Shown here in pieces: positions 1-8,934 of a DNA stretch of 64,000 nucleotides (positions are counted from its first letter, which is position 1; each line of letters begins with the position of its first letter). A program made the position numbers and the translations under genes. Under the pieces are notes generated by a model, which ran no database searches, had not been told where the DNA came from, and worked only from the letters and a program-made list of their open reading frames with translations. The stretch is taken from assembly GCF_007970465.1 (NCBI RefSeq), contig NZ_CP042429.1:806001-870000 (forward strand), written 5' to 3'. Origin of the DNA: Corynebacterium nuruki S6-4 (GTDB taxonomy: Bacteria > Actinomycetota > Actinomycetes > Mycobacteriales > Mycobacteriaceae).

Positions 1-2
1 GC

Positions 3-929
3 TCGCTGGCCAAGGAGCTGCTGCGCGGTGCGACCGCCCAGCTCATCTACGTCGACCCGGCCGTCTCCGACGACCTCTCCGGTGTCGAGGCCCCGGTCCG
101 CTTCGTGCTCTCCGGCCGCTCCGCCTACGTCGACGGCCAGGTCATCCGCGTCGACGACACGAAGGTCACCGTCCCCGAGGACTGGGACGCCCCGCTCGCC
201 GGCAAGCTGGCGCTGGTCACCGGTGCCGCCCGCGGTATCGGCGCCGACATCGCCCGCGTCCTGCACCGTGACGGTGCCGACGTCATCCTCGTCGACGTCC
301 CTGCCGCCGGTGAGGCCCTCGCCCAGACCACCAACGAGGTCAAGGGCTCCGCCCTGCCGCTCGACGTCACCGCGCAGGACGCCGCCGAGCAGATCAAGGC
401 CCACGCCGAGGAGCGCTGGGGCCGCGACGTCGACATCATCGTCCACAACGCCGGTGTCACCCGCGACAAGCTGCTGGCGAACATGGACGAGGGCAAGTGG
501 AACCTGGTCCAGGCCATCAACTTCATCGCCCCGATCCGCATCACCGAGAAGCTCGTCGAGAACGGCGGCCTCGCCGACGGCGGCCGCGTGATCACCCTGT
601 CCTCGATGGACGGCCTCGCCGGCCAGCGCGGCCAGACCAACTACGCGATGTCCAAGGCCGGCATGATCGGTGTCGCCGAAGCCCTCGCCGGCCCGCTCGG
701 CGAGAAGGGAATCACCGTCAACGCCATCGCCCCCGGGTTCATCGAGACCGCCATGACGGACGCCATGCCGACCGCCACCCGCGAGGTCGGCCGCCGGATG
801 AACTCCCTGTCCCAGGGTGGTCAGCCGCTCGACGTCGCCGAGGGAGTCGCCTTCTTCGCCGGTAACGGTGCCGGTGCGGTCACCGGCCAGTACCTGCGTG
901 TCTGCGGCCAGCACCTGATGGGCGCCTAG
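3..929 (+). CDS. fabG4: 3-oxoacyl-ACP reductase, FabG4-type SDR (5' end outside window)
   Basis: NADPH-dependent reduction of 3-oxoacyl thioesters in fatty acid metabolism; cytosolic. The reading frame is open from the first bases, so the start lies upstream; 308 residues are visible. The classical ketoreductase half shows the nucleotide-binding TGAARGIG motif, an HNAG motif, the catalytic Ser in TLSSMDG and the YAMSK catalytic Tyr/Lys. About 60 residues precede the Rossmann fold, which fits the long high-molecular-weight FabG4 class (N-terminal flavodoxin-like domain) rather than ordinary 245-residue FabG. It is followed nine bases later by a MaoC/HtdX dehydratase, the same pair as mycobacterial fabG4-htdX. 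Symbol assigned from context and architecture. Confidence 0.85.
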   Translation, partial: SLAKELLRGATAQLIYVDPAVSDDLSGVEAPVRFVLSGRSAYVDGQVIRVDDTKVTVPEDWDAPLAGKLALVTGAARGIGADIARVLHRDGADVILVDVPAAGEALAQTTNEVKGSALPLDVTAQDAAEQIKAHAEERWGRDVDIIVHNAGVTRDKLLANMDEGKWNLVQAINFIAPIRITEKLVENGGLADGGRVITLSSMDGLAGQRGQTNYAMSKAGMIGVAEALAGPLGEKGITVNAIAPGFIETAMTDAMPTATREVGRRMNSLSQGGQPLDVAEGVAFFAGNGAGAVTGQYLRVCGQHLMGA

Positions 930-938
930 GGGGACCGC

Positions 939-1877
939 ATGACTGTCACCTACACGACCCTCCCCGCCGTCCCGGAGCTCATGGACGAGTACAAGGGTGC
1001 GGCGAAGGACCTCGTCCCCGTGATCGGCGCCAAGCGCTCCGCGAAGGCCGACCCGACCACCGGCTTCGAGGTCACCGGCGTGACCGTCGACATCGCCCAC
1101 CTGGGCGACTACTGCGCGTCCACCGGGCTGCGGCTCACCAACGAGCTGCCGGCCACCTACCCGTACGTGCTGTCGTTCCCGCTGGCGATGAAGGTCATGG
1201 CGACCCCCGACTTCCCGTTCAACGCGGTCGGCGCCGTGCACCTCACCAACGACATCACGCAGACCCGTCCGCTGACCGTCGATGACGTGCTCACCGTCCG
1301 CACCCGTGCGGAGAACCTGCGGACCCACCGCAAGGGCCTGCTCATCGACATGGTCACCGAGGTCTTCGTCGAGGACGCCGAGGGCAACCCCGGCGGGACC
1401 CCGGTGTGGACCCAGACCTCCGGCTTCCTCGCGAAGGGCGCGAAGCTCTCCTCCTCGGCGGACGCCGCGGTGAAGGCCCGCCCGGAGGACTCCGGCTCGC
1501 TGTTCGAGCGTCCCGAGGTGCCGGCGGACCCCACCCCGACCGCCACCTGGGAGGCGAACCCGGAGATCACCCGCTACTACGCGGAGGCCTCCGGCGACAA
1601 GAACCCGATCCACGTCTCGGCGCTGGGTGCGAAGGCCTTCGGCTTCCCCGCCCGCATCGCCCACGGCATGTGGTCCGCCGCCCGGCTGCTCAGCGGCCTG
1701 GAGGGGCAACTGCCCACCGGTGGTTCCCGGTTCACCGTCGAGTTCGCCAAGCCGGTCGTCCTGCCCACCAAGGTCGCGTTCTTCGCGGCGAAGGACGGCG
1801 ACGCCTGGAACCTCCAGCTGCGCAAGGCCTCCAAGCTGGAGACCCTCCACGCGATCGGTCGCGTCGAACCCGCCTGA
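939..1877 (+). CDS. htdX: MaoC-family 3-hydroxyacyl thioester dehydratase (HtdX-like)
   Basis: 312-residue double-hotdog dehydratase, expected to hydrate/dehydrate 3-hydroxyacyl thioesters. The C-terminal half carries the hydratase-2 motif at about residues 211-240, with ASGDKNPIH supplying the catalytic Asp and His, followed by IAHGM. The ATG has a good ribosome site (AGGGGG, five bases before the start), and the gene lies nine bases after the FabG4-type reductase, so the two are co-transcribed and would perform consecutive steps. Length fits mycobacterial HtdX-type proteins. A strong hairpin terminator follows at 1905-1943. Substrate chain length cannot be judged from sequence. Confidence 0.85.
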   Translation: MTVTYTTLPAVPELMDEYKGAAKDLVPVIGAKRSAKADPTTGFEVTGVTVDIAHLGDYCASTGLRLTNELPATYPYVLSFPLAMKVMATPDFPFNAVGAVHLTNDITQTRPLTVDDVLTVRTRAENLRTHRKGLLIDMVTEVFVEDAEGNPGGTPVWTQTSGFLAKGAKLSSSADAAVKARPEDSGSLFERPEVPADPTPTATWEANPEITRYYAEASGDKNPIHVSALGAKAFGFPARIAHGMWSAARLLSGLEGQLPTGGSRFTVEFAKPVVLPTKVAFFAAKDGDAWNLQLRKASKLETLHAIGRVEPA

Positions 1878-1904
1878 CCGGCTGAGTGACCGACTGAGCG
1901 TCAC

Positions 1905-1943
1905 CCGGGCGTCCGACTTCTCCACTGTCGGGCGCCCGGTTTT
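1905..1943 (+). terminator. Rho-independent terminator after the FabG4-HtdX pair
   Basis: A 13-bp stem (1905-1917 with 1927-1939, one G-U pair) closes a nine-base loop and is followed by TTTT. It lies 28 bases after the HtdX-like stop codon and separates that operon from the MFS gene. Confidence 0.85.
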
Positions 1944-1973
1944 CTGTACCACCGACACAGCATGGAGACCTCC

Positions 1974-3215
1974 GTGACGACAACCTCCCGGCAGTCAACC
2001 ACCTTCACCCTTGTCCCACTGGGGCTGTTCCTCGCCCTCCTCTGCGTCGGCTTCCCGTCCGGGCTGTTCGACAGTTACCGGGACCGTTTCGGATTCAGCA
2101 CCTCAGTCCAGTCCCTGCTCTTCGCGGTCTACGCCTTCACGCTGGTACCTGCACTGCTGTGTACCCCGTTGATTCTCAGGCGGACGACACCCCGGGGCCT
2201 CTACCTGATCGGCACCGTCGCCCTGGTGCTCGCGGACATCGTCTTCCTCACCGCACCGAACGTGCTCCTGCTCTTCGTCGGCAGAGCCGTCCAGGGCATC
2301 ACCGTGGCATTCCTCAACGCCGCCGCCCCACAGATCCTCCTCGACCTCCAGCGGCGCCGGTGGGGACGCTTCGACCCGCTCGTCCTGGCACTGATGACCT
2401 CGGCGGGCCTGGGCCTCGGACTGTTCGGGGCGAAACTGCTCACCGGCGTCTCCGGGGACGCCGACCGCATCCTGTTCGCCCTCCATCTGCTCCTCACCCT
2501 GGGATTCCTGGTCGTCGCCGTGGTCCGACGTCCCCCGACGGGTGAGAACCCCGGGACGGACACCGGGTCGGAAACCGGGTCGGACCAGGCGTGCACAGCA
2601 CGACGGCCACAGCATCTCGCGGCCCGCGAGGAGGATCACCGCACGTGGAACGCCCTGGGTGGCTGGGCCGGTGCGACGTCCTGGTCACTGGGCGGCCTGT
2701 TCCTCGGTCTCGGCACCGTCATCGGGGACGCCGCCTCCCCCGGGCTCGCCGCCGTGGTCCCCTTCCTCTTCTTCGTCGCGATGCTCGTCGGGCAGTTGGC
2801 GACCCGCCGGATCACCGACATCAGCCGGGCGCTGCGGTGGGGACTCGGCGGCAGCGTGGTCAGCGCGGTCGCCACGGCGGGCGCCGTCATCGTCGCCTCA
2901 GACAGTCCCGGCGCATTCTCCGCGACCGTGGCAGTCCTGGGATCAGTCATCGGCGGAGTGAGCCTCGGCGTGGTCTTCGTGATGGCGACCGCCGTCTACG
3001 AACGCACGACTGACCCCGCCACCGAGGGACCCCAGACCGCGGTGTTCTTCGCGAAGATCTTCGGCGGCAATTCTCTGCCCACGCTGGTGGTGGGCGTCCT
3101 CACGACCGCTGTCGGACTCAACTGGTCGTTGACCGTGTTGGCCGCGGCGCTCGCAGCGGCGTCCGGAATCCTGGTGGTCAGGATCCGCGGCCTGGAGGTC
3201 TCCGATCCCCGGTGA
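1974..3215 (+). CDS. MFS transporter
   Basis: Integral membrane protein of about 413 residues with roughly 12 hydrophobic segments and a polar central loop rich in Gly/Thr/Asp (about residues 185-220), the usual hinge between the two six-helix bundles of the major facilitator superfamily. Substrate unknown; the overall look is that of drug/metabolite efflux permeases. I prefer the GTG at 1974 because a GGAGA ribosome site lies five bases upstream; an in-frame ATG at 1962 has no such site. The gene stands alone between a terminator and the convergent PTS gene. Confidence 0.75.
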   Translation: MTTTSRQSTTFTLVPLGLFLALLCVGFPSGLFDSYRDRFGFSTSVQSLLFAVYAFTLVPALLCTPLILRRTTPRGLYLIGTVALVLADIVFLTAPNVLLLFVGRAVQGITVAFLNAAAPQILLDLQRRRWGRFDPLVLALMTSAGLGLGLFGAKLLTGVSGDADRILFALHLLLTLGFLVVAVVRRPPTGENPGTDTGSETGSDQACTARRPQHLAAREEDHRTWNALGGWAGATSWSLGGLFLGLGTVIGDAASPGLAAVVPFLFFVAMLVGQLATRRITDISRALRWGLGGSVVSAVATAGAVIVASDSPGAFSATVAVLGSVIGGVSLGVVFVMATAVYERTTDPATEGPQTAVFFAKIFGGNSLPTLVVGVLTTAVGLNWSLTVLAAALAAASGILVVRIRGLEVSDPR

Positions 3216-3236
3216 CCTCCCGGGGCTGCTGCCGGT

Positions 3237-5225
3237 CTACTCGGCATCCGCTCCGGCGTGCTCGTCCGCCGCGGCCTTCGCCGTCACGGTGATGATGTCG
3301 TCACCGGGGGCGGCGACCGGGGCGGGCATCCCCTCGACCTCGGCGAACTTCTTCGTGTTCACCACGACGACCGGGGTGACCGGAGAATAGCCGGCCGCCT
3401 CGATCTTCTCCCGGTCGAACCGGACCAGTGGCGTGCCCGCCGCCACCTTCTGCTTCTTCTCGACGAGGTTCTCGAACCCGTCACCCTCCATCTTCACCGT
3501 GTCGATACCGATGTGGATGAGCAGTTCAATGCCGTTGTCGAGCCGCAGGCCGACAGCGTGCCCGGTTTTCTGGATGGTCAGCACCGTGGCGTCCGCCGGG
3601 GCGAGGATGGTGTCCCCGCTCGGGTCGATGCCCACACCGTTGCCCAGCGCCCCACCGGCGAACGCCGGGTCCGGCACCTCCGACAGCGGCAGCACCTTGC
3701 CCTCCACCGGAGAGGTGACCACCGTGACCGCACCGGGTTGCAGCGCAGCCTTCGGTGCCGCGGCGGCGACGCGGGCGTCCTCCTCGGCGCTGGCCTTCTG
3801 ACGCTCCGCCTCCAGCTGGGCCAGAATCTCCGCCCTCTCGTCCTTGCCGCGGTAGTCGAACAGCACCACCAGCACCATGGAGGTGAAGAACGCCGCGGCG
3901 ATAGCCAGCAGGTAGCCGCCCCACGGATCCATCGCCGGGAAGGTCAGCAGCGAGGTGTAGACGAACGCACTGGCCTTGATGTTGAAGAAGCCGGCGATGA
4001 TGCCGCCGACCAGGCAGCCGGGCAGCAGGCGGACATAGGACTTCTTGAACCGGAGCAGCACACCGTAGAGGGACGGTTCCGAGATACCGCCGAACAGGCC
4101 GGCCATCAGGCCACCGAGGGAGAGCTGGCGCATGCCCGAGTTCTTCTCGCGCACGGAGATGACGAGTACCCCGGCGACCACGCCGAAGCAGGCGAAGTTC
4201 CAGGTGCCCATCGGCCCCTGGATGAAGTCGTAGCCCAGCACGGCGATGTTCTGGATCATGATGGCGTTCAGTGGCCAGTGCAGGCCCAGCGGCACCATGA
4301 ACGGGTAGATCAGCGGGATGACGATCGCCAGGATGAACGGCGAGACGTCGTTGAGCCACAGCAGGAAGTCGGAGATCCCGTTGCCGATGCCGATGCCGAA
4401 CGGTCCGAGCAAGAACGCGGTCGCCGGGATCATGATGAGCATCGAGAAGAACGGGACGAACACCATCTGCACCGCGGACGGGATGATCTTCTTCAGGCCC
4501 TTCTCCACCCAGAACAGGCCGATCGCGGCGATCAGCGGCGGGAAGACCTGCGCCGAATAGTCGTTGAGGACCAGCGGGATGCCGAAGATGTGGACCGTGT
4601 CCCCTTGTTCACCGAGGGAGAGGAACTCCGGGGTGAGCATGGCCGCCGGGATCGCCGCACCGACCCACTCGTTCGCCCCGAGTTTGCGGGCCGCGGTCGC
4701 GCCGATCATGACCGGCAGGAAGTAGAACACCGACTGGTACATCGCATGCAGCAGCACATAGCCGGTCGGCTGCTCGTCGAGCGGGGCGCGGGAATCCTGC
4801 CAGCCGAGGGTGTCCGCGATGACGACGAGGGTGATGATCAGCGAGGCACCGAGCAGCGCCCAGAGGATCGGCCGGAAGGAGTCCGAGAGGAACTCGAACG
4901 CGTAGTTGACCCACCCGTACTTCCCCCGGACACCCCCGTACTCCTTCTTCGCGGGGGCGGCCCCCTCCTCCCCCATCCCCGGTTCCTTGACGATGGCGTT
5001 GTAGAACTCGGCGACGCCACCGCCCATGACGACCTGGAGTCCGTCACCGCCCTGCGGCACGACGCCGAGCACCGACGGTACCGCCTCCAGTGCCTTCTGG
5101 TCTGCTCTGTCGCGGTCGGCAAGCCGGAATCTCAAGCGGGTCGCGCAGTAGGTGAGGTCGACGACGTTGTCCGCGCCGCCGACCTCCTCGAGGATGCGCC
5201 GTGAACTGTCGGTGGTGGACGCCAT
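3237..5225 (-). CDS. PTS sugar transporter EIIBCA, glucoside/sucrose superfamily
   Basis: Phosphoenolpyruvate-dependent sugar uptake permease of 662 residues in the order B-C-A. EIIB (about 1-90) has the phosphorylated Cys in TYCATRLRF (residue 27). EIIC (about 100-460) is a multi-helix membrane domain with the GGISEPSLYG signature. EIIA (about 500-650) is the glucose-type domain with His556 (TGHAVGL) and the phosphorylatable His571 in LIHIGIDTVKMEG. Domain order and EIIB sequence fit the beta-glucoside/sucrose branch better than glucose permeases; the sugar is not decided. ATG start with AGGAG five bases upstream. No regulator or glycosidase lies beside it, and I saw no antiterminator hairpin in the short leader. 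Confidence 0.88.
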   Translation of the reverse strand: MASTTDSSRRILEEVGGADNVVDLTYCATRLRFRLADRDRADQKALEAVPSVLGVVPQGGDGLQVVMGGGVAEFYNAIVKEPGMGEEGAAPAKKEYGGVRGKYGWVNYAFEFLSDSFRPILWALLGASLIITLVVIADTLGWQDSRAPLDEQPTGYVLLHAMYQSVFYFLPVMIGATAARKLGANEWVGAAIPAAMLTPEFLSLGEQGDTVHIFGIPLVLNDYSAQVFPPLIAAIGLFWVEKGLKKIIPSAVQMVFVPFFSMLIMIPATAFLLGPFGIGIGNGISDFLLWLNDVSPFILAIVIPLIYPFMVPLGLHWPLNAIMIQNIAVLGYDFIQGPMGTWNFACFGVVAGVLVISVREKNSGMRQLSLGGLMAGLFGGISEPSLYGVLLRFKKSYVRLLPGCLVGGIIAGFFNIKASAFVYTSLLTFPAMDPWGGYLLAIAAAFFTSMVLVVLFDYRGKDERAEILAQLEAERQKASAEEDARVAAAAPKAALQPGAVTVVTSPVEGKVLPLSEVPDPAFAGGALGNGVGIDPSGDTILAPADATVLTIQKTGHAVGLRLDNGIELLIHIGIDTVKMEGDGFENLVEKKQKVAAGTPLVRFDREKIEAAGYSPVTPVVVVNTKKFAEVEGMPAPVAAPGDDIITVTAKAAADEHAGADAE

Positions 5226-5339
5226 GGTTCTCCTGGCCTTTCAGACGGGGGTACCGCAGGGAGGTGTTGCCGCCACCCTAGGCGTCCTCCACCCCCGGGT
5301 GGAACCCCCTGCCCCCGGTCGGGTGCCAGACCGGTGGAC

Positions 5340-5894
5340 ATGGAACTCACCGCAAAGACCGTCATCGTCACCGGCGGCGGCGCCGGCATCGTCCAGGACT
5401 TCGTCGACATCAGCGAGATCGACCAGGCGACGATCGACCGGGTCATGGCCGTGAACTTCGGCGGGACGGTGAACGTCACCCGGGCCTTCCTGCCTGCGCT
5501 GCTCGCCCGGGGTGAGGGGGCGGTCGTCAACGTCTCCAGCATGGGCGCCCTCGCCCCGGTCCCGGGTCAGAGCGCCTACGGGGCGTCCAAGGCGGCGGTG
5601 GCACTGTTCACCGAGGGGCTGCGGGTCGAGCTCCGGAAGACCGGGGTGACCGTGTCCGTCGTGTACCCGGGTGGGGTGAACACCGAGATCACGAAGAACT
5701 CGGGGGTGGAGTCCGCCGCCGAGACGGAGGCGGATCCGGCGACGGAGGCCCGGATGAGGAAGCTGCTCACCCAGCCGGCGGCGGCCGCCGCGAAGATCGT
5801 GCGGGCGGTGGAGAATGGCACGCCCCGGGTGATCATCGGGAAGGACGCCCGGGTGGTGGATCTGCTGGCCGGGCTCATGGGGAAGCTCACGTAG
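5340..5894 (+). pseudogene. Short-chain dehydrogenase with in-frame internal deletion
   Basis: 185 codons from the ATG at 5340. The frame begins like a normal SDR (about ten residues, then VIVTGGGAGI) and passes directly into VQDFVDISEID, sequence that in intact SDRs follows the NNAGI motif after strand beta-4. About 80 residues holding the rest of the NAD(P)-binding Rossmann core are missing. Later parts are intact: VNVSSM (Ser), YGASK (Tyr/Lys) and a normal C-terminus. The junction is at a Gly/Ala-Gly-Ile motif that could occur at both deletion ends, consistent with recombination between short repeats. The frame is kept, so a protein may still be made, but cofactor binding should be lost. 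Confidence 0.75.
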
Positions 5895-6047
5895 GCGCGT
5901 GCGCTGGTGCGCGTCGGCCGGCGCCGTGGACCGGTGGCACGAGTTGACCCGGATCGGTCAGTTCCGTCGGGTCCGAAACGCAGAACCGGGTCAGCTCGGG
6001 ACAACTCCGGCCGGGCAGGCCGGTGGGCCCGGCGCCCCCAGACAGAC

Positions 6048-6081
6048 GACAGCCCCTGTGGACGGATCCACAGGGGCTGTC
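6048..6081. terminator. Perfect 15-bp hairpin after rpsA
   Basis: Arms 6048-6062 and 6067-6081 are perfectly complementary around a CGGA/TCCG loop, 65 bases beyond the rpsA stop on the minus strand. There is no clear U-run on either side. A second small hairpin (tgttccg/cggaaca, 6087-6106) lies between it and rpsA. Likely the rpsA terminator, and possibly also for the truncated SDR arriving from the other side. Confidence 0.75.
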
Positions 6082-6145
6082 GGAGATGTTCCGGAGCAAC
6101 GGAACACTGCCGTCGACCGCTCAGGCGGCCGACAGCGGGACCGGA

Positions 6146-7609
6146 CTAGTTACCGGCCAGCTTCTCGCGCAGTGCGGCGAGCTGCTCGTCGGAGGCCAGC
6201 GAACCGGCGTCCGTCGTCTGCTCCTCGCGTGCCGGGGCGGCAGACTCGGAGTTCGAGGAGGAGGAGTATCCACCCTCACCGGCGGCGGCAGCCTCGGCGG
6301 CCTGGGCGCGGTGACGCTCGATCTGGGCGGCGTGCAGCTGGTGACGGCGCTCGGACTCGGCGTAGCGGGCCTCCCAGGCCTCACGCTGGGCGTCGTAGCC
6401 CTCCATCCACTCGTTGGTCTCCGGGTCGAAGCCCTCCGGGAAGATGTAGTTGCCCTGCTCGTCGTAGGAGTCGGCCATGCCGTACTTCGAGGGGTCGAAC
6501 TCGTCGGAGTAGTCCTCGTCGGCCTGCTTGAGCGACAGGGAGATCCTGCGACGCTCGAGGTCGATGTCGATGACCTTGACCATGAGGTCCTGGCCGACGG
6601 ACACGATCTGGTCCGGGACATCCACGTGGCGCTCGGCCAGCTCGGAGATGTGGACCAGGCCCTCGATGCCCTCCTCGACGCGGACGAAGGCGCCGAACGG
6701 GACGAGCTTGGTGACCTTGCCCGGGACGATCTGACCGATCGCGTGGGTCCGGGCGAAGACGCGCCACGGGTCCTCCTGGGTGGCCTTCAGCGACAGGGAC
6801 ACGCGCTCGCGGTCCAGGTCGACGTCGAGCACCTCGACGGTGACCTCGTCGCCCACGGAGACAACCTCGGACGGGTGGTCGATGTGCTTCCAGGACAGCT
6901 CGGAGACGTGGACCAGACCGTCGACACCGCCGAGATCGACGAAGGCGCCGAAGTTGACGATGGAGGACACGACGCCCTTGCGGACCTGGCCCTTCTGGAG
7001 CTGGTGCAGGAACTCGGAGCGGACCGCGGACTGGGTCTCCTCGAGCCATGCACGGCGGGACAGCACGACGTTGTTGCGCTGCTTGTCCAGCTCAATGATC
7101 TTGGCCTCGAGCTCCTGGCCGATGTACGGCTGCAGGTCGCGGACGCGGCGCATCTCGACGAGGGAGGCGGGAAGGAAGCCGCGCAGGCCGATGTCGAGGA
7201 TGAGGCCACCCTTGACGACCTCGATGACGGTACCGGTGACCGGCTCGTCCTTCTCCTTGAGATCCTCGATGGTGCCCCAGGCGCGCTCGTACTGGGCGCG
7301 CTTCTTGGACAGGATCAGACGGCCGTCCTTGTCCTCCTTGGTCAGGACCAGGGCGTCGATCTCGTCGCCGACCTCGACGACCTCATCGGGGTCGACGTCG
7401 TGCTTGATGGACAGCTCGCGCGAGGGGATGACACCCTCGGTCTTGTAGCCAATGTCCAGGAGGACCTCGTCGTGGTCGACCTTGACGACGGTACCTTCGA
7501 CGATGTCACCGTCGTTGAAGTACTTGATGGTCTTGTCGACTGCGGCGAGGAAATCCTCAGCGGAGCCGATGTCGTTGACGGCTACCTGAGGAACGTTGTT
7601 GGTGGGCAT
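6146..7609 (-). CDS. rpsA: 30S ribosomal protein S1
   Basis: 487 residues, the normal length for corynebacterial S1. Binds mRNA on the 30S subunit and assists initiation on structured messages. Four S1 (OB-fold) repeats are visible: about 35-105, 120-190, 205-275 and 290-360; the last two contain VDGLVHVSELSW and IEGLVHISELAE. The acidic, Gln/Ala/Ser-rich C-terminal tail (about 390-487) is typical of actinobacterial S1. The start is the ATG at 7609 (MPTNNVPQVAVND); a longer frame upstream covers the leader and promoter and is not protein-like. A strong promoter at 7718-7745 and a terminator at 6048-6081 make it monocistronic. Confidence 0.97.
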   Translation of the reverse strand: MPTNNVPQVAVNDIGSAEDFLAAVDKTIKYFNDGDIVEGTVVKVDHDEVLLDIGYKTEGVIPSRELSIKHDVDPDEVVEVGDEIDALVLTKEDKDGRLILSKKRAQYERAWGTIEDLKEKDEPVTGTVIEVVKGGLILDIGLRGFLPASLVEMRRVRDLQPYIGQELEAKIIELDKQRNNVVLSRRAWLEETQSAVRSEFLHQLQKGQVRKGVVSSIVNFGAFVDLGGVDGLVHVSELSWKHIDHPSEVVSVGDEVTVEVLDVDLDRERVSLSLKATQEDPWRVFARTHAIGQIVPGKVTKLVPFGAFVRVEEGIEGLVHISELAERHVDVPDQIVSVGQDLMVKVIDIDLERRRISLSLKQADEDYSDEFDPSKYGMADSYDEQGNYIFPEGFDPETNEWMEGYDAQREAWEARYAESERRHQLHAAQIERHRAQAAEAAAAGEGGYSSSSNSESAAPAREEQTTDAGSLASDEQLAALREKLAGN

Positions 7610-7717
7610 ATGTGCAGGTGCTCCGAAACGGATTGTTCTCGTAAAGTGGACAGGATCCGCCCGATCTGCCTTGACGGCAGCCCCGGCGGGCGCGGCGCCG
7701 CGGGGGATCCACCTGTG

Positions 7718-7745
7718 CAATTACCGGGTAATTTTTCGAAGTCAA
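7718..7745 (-). promoter_or_regulatory. rpsA promoter with dyad over the -10 box
   Basis: Reading the minus strand, TTGACT (7745-7740), a 16-base spacer and TAATTG (7723-7718) form a good sigma-A promoter; transcription would begin near 7711, giving a leader of about 100 bases before the rpsA ATG at 7609. A perfect 15-base dyad AATTACCGGGTAATT covers 7719-7733, overlapping the -10 box and part of the spacer, and would suit a dimeric repressor or a start-site hairpin. Confidence 0.65.
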
Positions 7746-7773
7746 TCCAACCGACGCGCAACGGTGGTGAACA

Positions 7774-8886
7774 TTACACGAGCGCTGCAGCCGCCGCAAA
7801 CACCCCGGCAGAGAATTCTGCGGTGGTCACGACGGGTGCGGCAGCCCCTGTGACTGCCCCTGCGGCAGCCCCTGCACCGACCCCCGTGCCGACCATGTCC
7901 GGCGTCGGGTGCGACTGCAGTGCGGCCCGCACCGCCGCCGCCAGCAACTCCCCCGACCGGGGGTACCCGAGATGGGTGAGCAACTGCGCCGCCGAGTTCA
8001 TCAGCCCCGCCGGGTTCGCGATCCCCTCCCCCGCGATGTCCGGCGCCGCCCCGTGCGCCGCCTGCGCCATCGCCTGCCGGTCACCGGCGTTGATGCTGCC
8101 CGCTGCACCGAGGGACCCGCCGAGGGCGGCGGTGAGGTCACTGAGGATGTCACCGAACATGTTCTCGGCGACGATGGTGCGGTGCCGCGCCGGACGCCGC
8201 ACCAGGTCCGCACACAGGGCGTCGATGTGCACCGGGCGCAGCTCCACCCCGGTCTCCGCCGCAGCACGCTCCGCCTCCTCCAGGTACATCCCCGAGGTGC
8301 GGGTCAGCACGTTGGACTTGTGGGCGACGGTGAGTATCCCGCCGCGGGAGGCGGCGATCTGCGCGGCACGGTCACAGATCCGGGCGATCTTGTGCCGGGT
8401 GAACACCCCCACCGCCAGTGCGACATCGGTGGTCACCCGCAGATCCCCGGAGCCGGCGGCCATGTTCCGGTCGGCGTACATCCCCTCCGTGTTCTCCCGG
8501 ACCACGGTGACGTCCAGGTCCGGTGCCGGCGCCCCGGGCACGGCGACGACCGGCCGGATGTTCGCCCACAGGTCCGCCGACTGCCGCAGGGCCGCCGACG
8601 GGTTGAGTTGCGCCCGCGCCGCCGGCGGATAGGAGACGTTGTCGTGCGGGCCGAGGATCCAGCCGTCGAGACCGCGGATCTTCTCGAGCGTGATGTCCGG
8701 CACGACCCGGCCCGTGGCGTCGAACGCGGCGATGCCCAGTTCCAGCGGCACCCAGGTCACGCCCACTTTCGCGGCGTCCAGCACCTGCTCCACGGCGGTG
8801 CGGGTCGGCGGGGTGATCTCGGGGCCGATACCCTCCCCGTCCCAGTATCCGAGGGTGAGGGTCGTGGCGTCCGCTGCCTGGCTCAT
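7774..8886 (-). CDS. Isocitrate/isopropylmalate dehydrogenase-family oxidoreductase
   Basis: 370-residue NAD(P)-dependent beta-decarboxylating dehydrogenase. Visible family motifs: DGEGIGPE near the N-terminus, the substrate loop VVRENTEGMYADR, the catalytic Lys in TVAHKSNVL and the metal/nucleotide signature ENMFGDILSDLTAALGGSLG. The C-terminus is unusually Ala/Gly/Val-rich. The ATG at 8886 lies seven bases after a TATCAT -10 box, so the message is probably leaderless. Neighbours do not fix the substrate: it may be a second isopropylmalate dehydrogenase, a homoisocitrate/tartrate-type enzyme or an isocitrate dehydrogenase. Corynebacteria are known to use a monomeric, unrelated Icd for the TCA cycle, so I give no symbol. 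Confidence 0.8.
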   Translation of the reverse strand: MSQAADATTLTLGYWDGEGIGPEITPPTRTAVEQVLDAAKVGVTWVPLELGIAAFDATGRVVPDITLEKIRGLDGWILGPHDNVSYPPAARAQLNPSAALRQSADLWANIRPVVAVPGAPAPDLDVTVVRENTEGMYADRNMAAGSGDLRVTTDVALAVGVFTRHKIARICDRAAQIAASRGGILTVAHKSNVLTRTSGMYLEEAERAAAETGVELRPVHIDALCADLVRRPARHRTIVAENMFGDILSDLTAALGGSLGAAGSINAGDRQAMAQAAHGAAPDIAGEGIANPAGLMNSAAQLLTHLGYPRSGELLAAAVRAALQSHPTPDMVGTGVGAGAAAGAVTGAAAPVVTTAEFSAGVFAAAAALV

Positions 8887-8934
8887 GGCGTCGATGATAG
8901 GGCCCGGGTGTTCCACCGGTTACCATGGCGTCCT

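Noticed and set aside
5226..5333. Ribonucleic antiterminator (RAT) leader for the PTS gene
   Set aside because: I see no RAT consensus or terminator hairpin in the leader, and no BglG-type antiterminator is adjacent.
6023..8632. An 869-codon open frame on the plus strand across rpsA and the dehydrogenase gene
   Set aside because: Antisense to two clear genes, crossing the rpsA promoter; composition is that of a GC-skew shadow.
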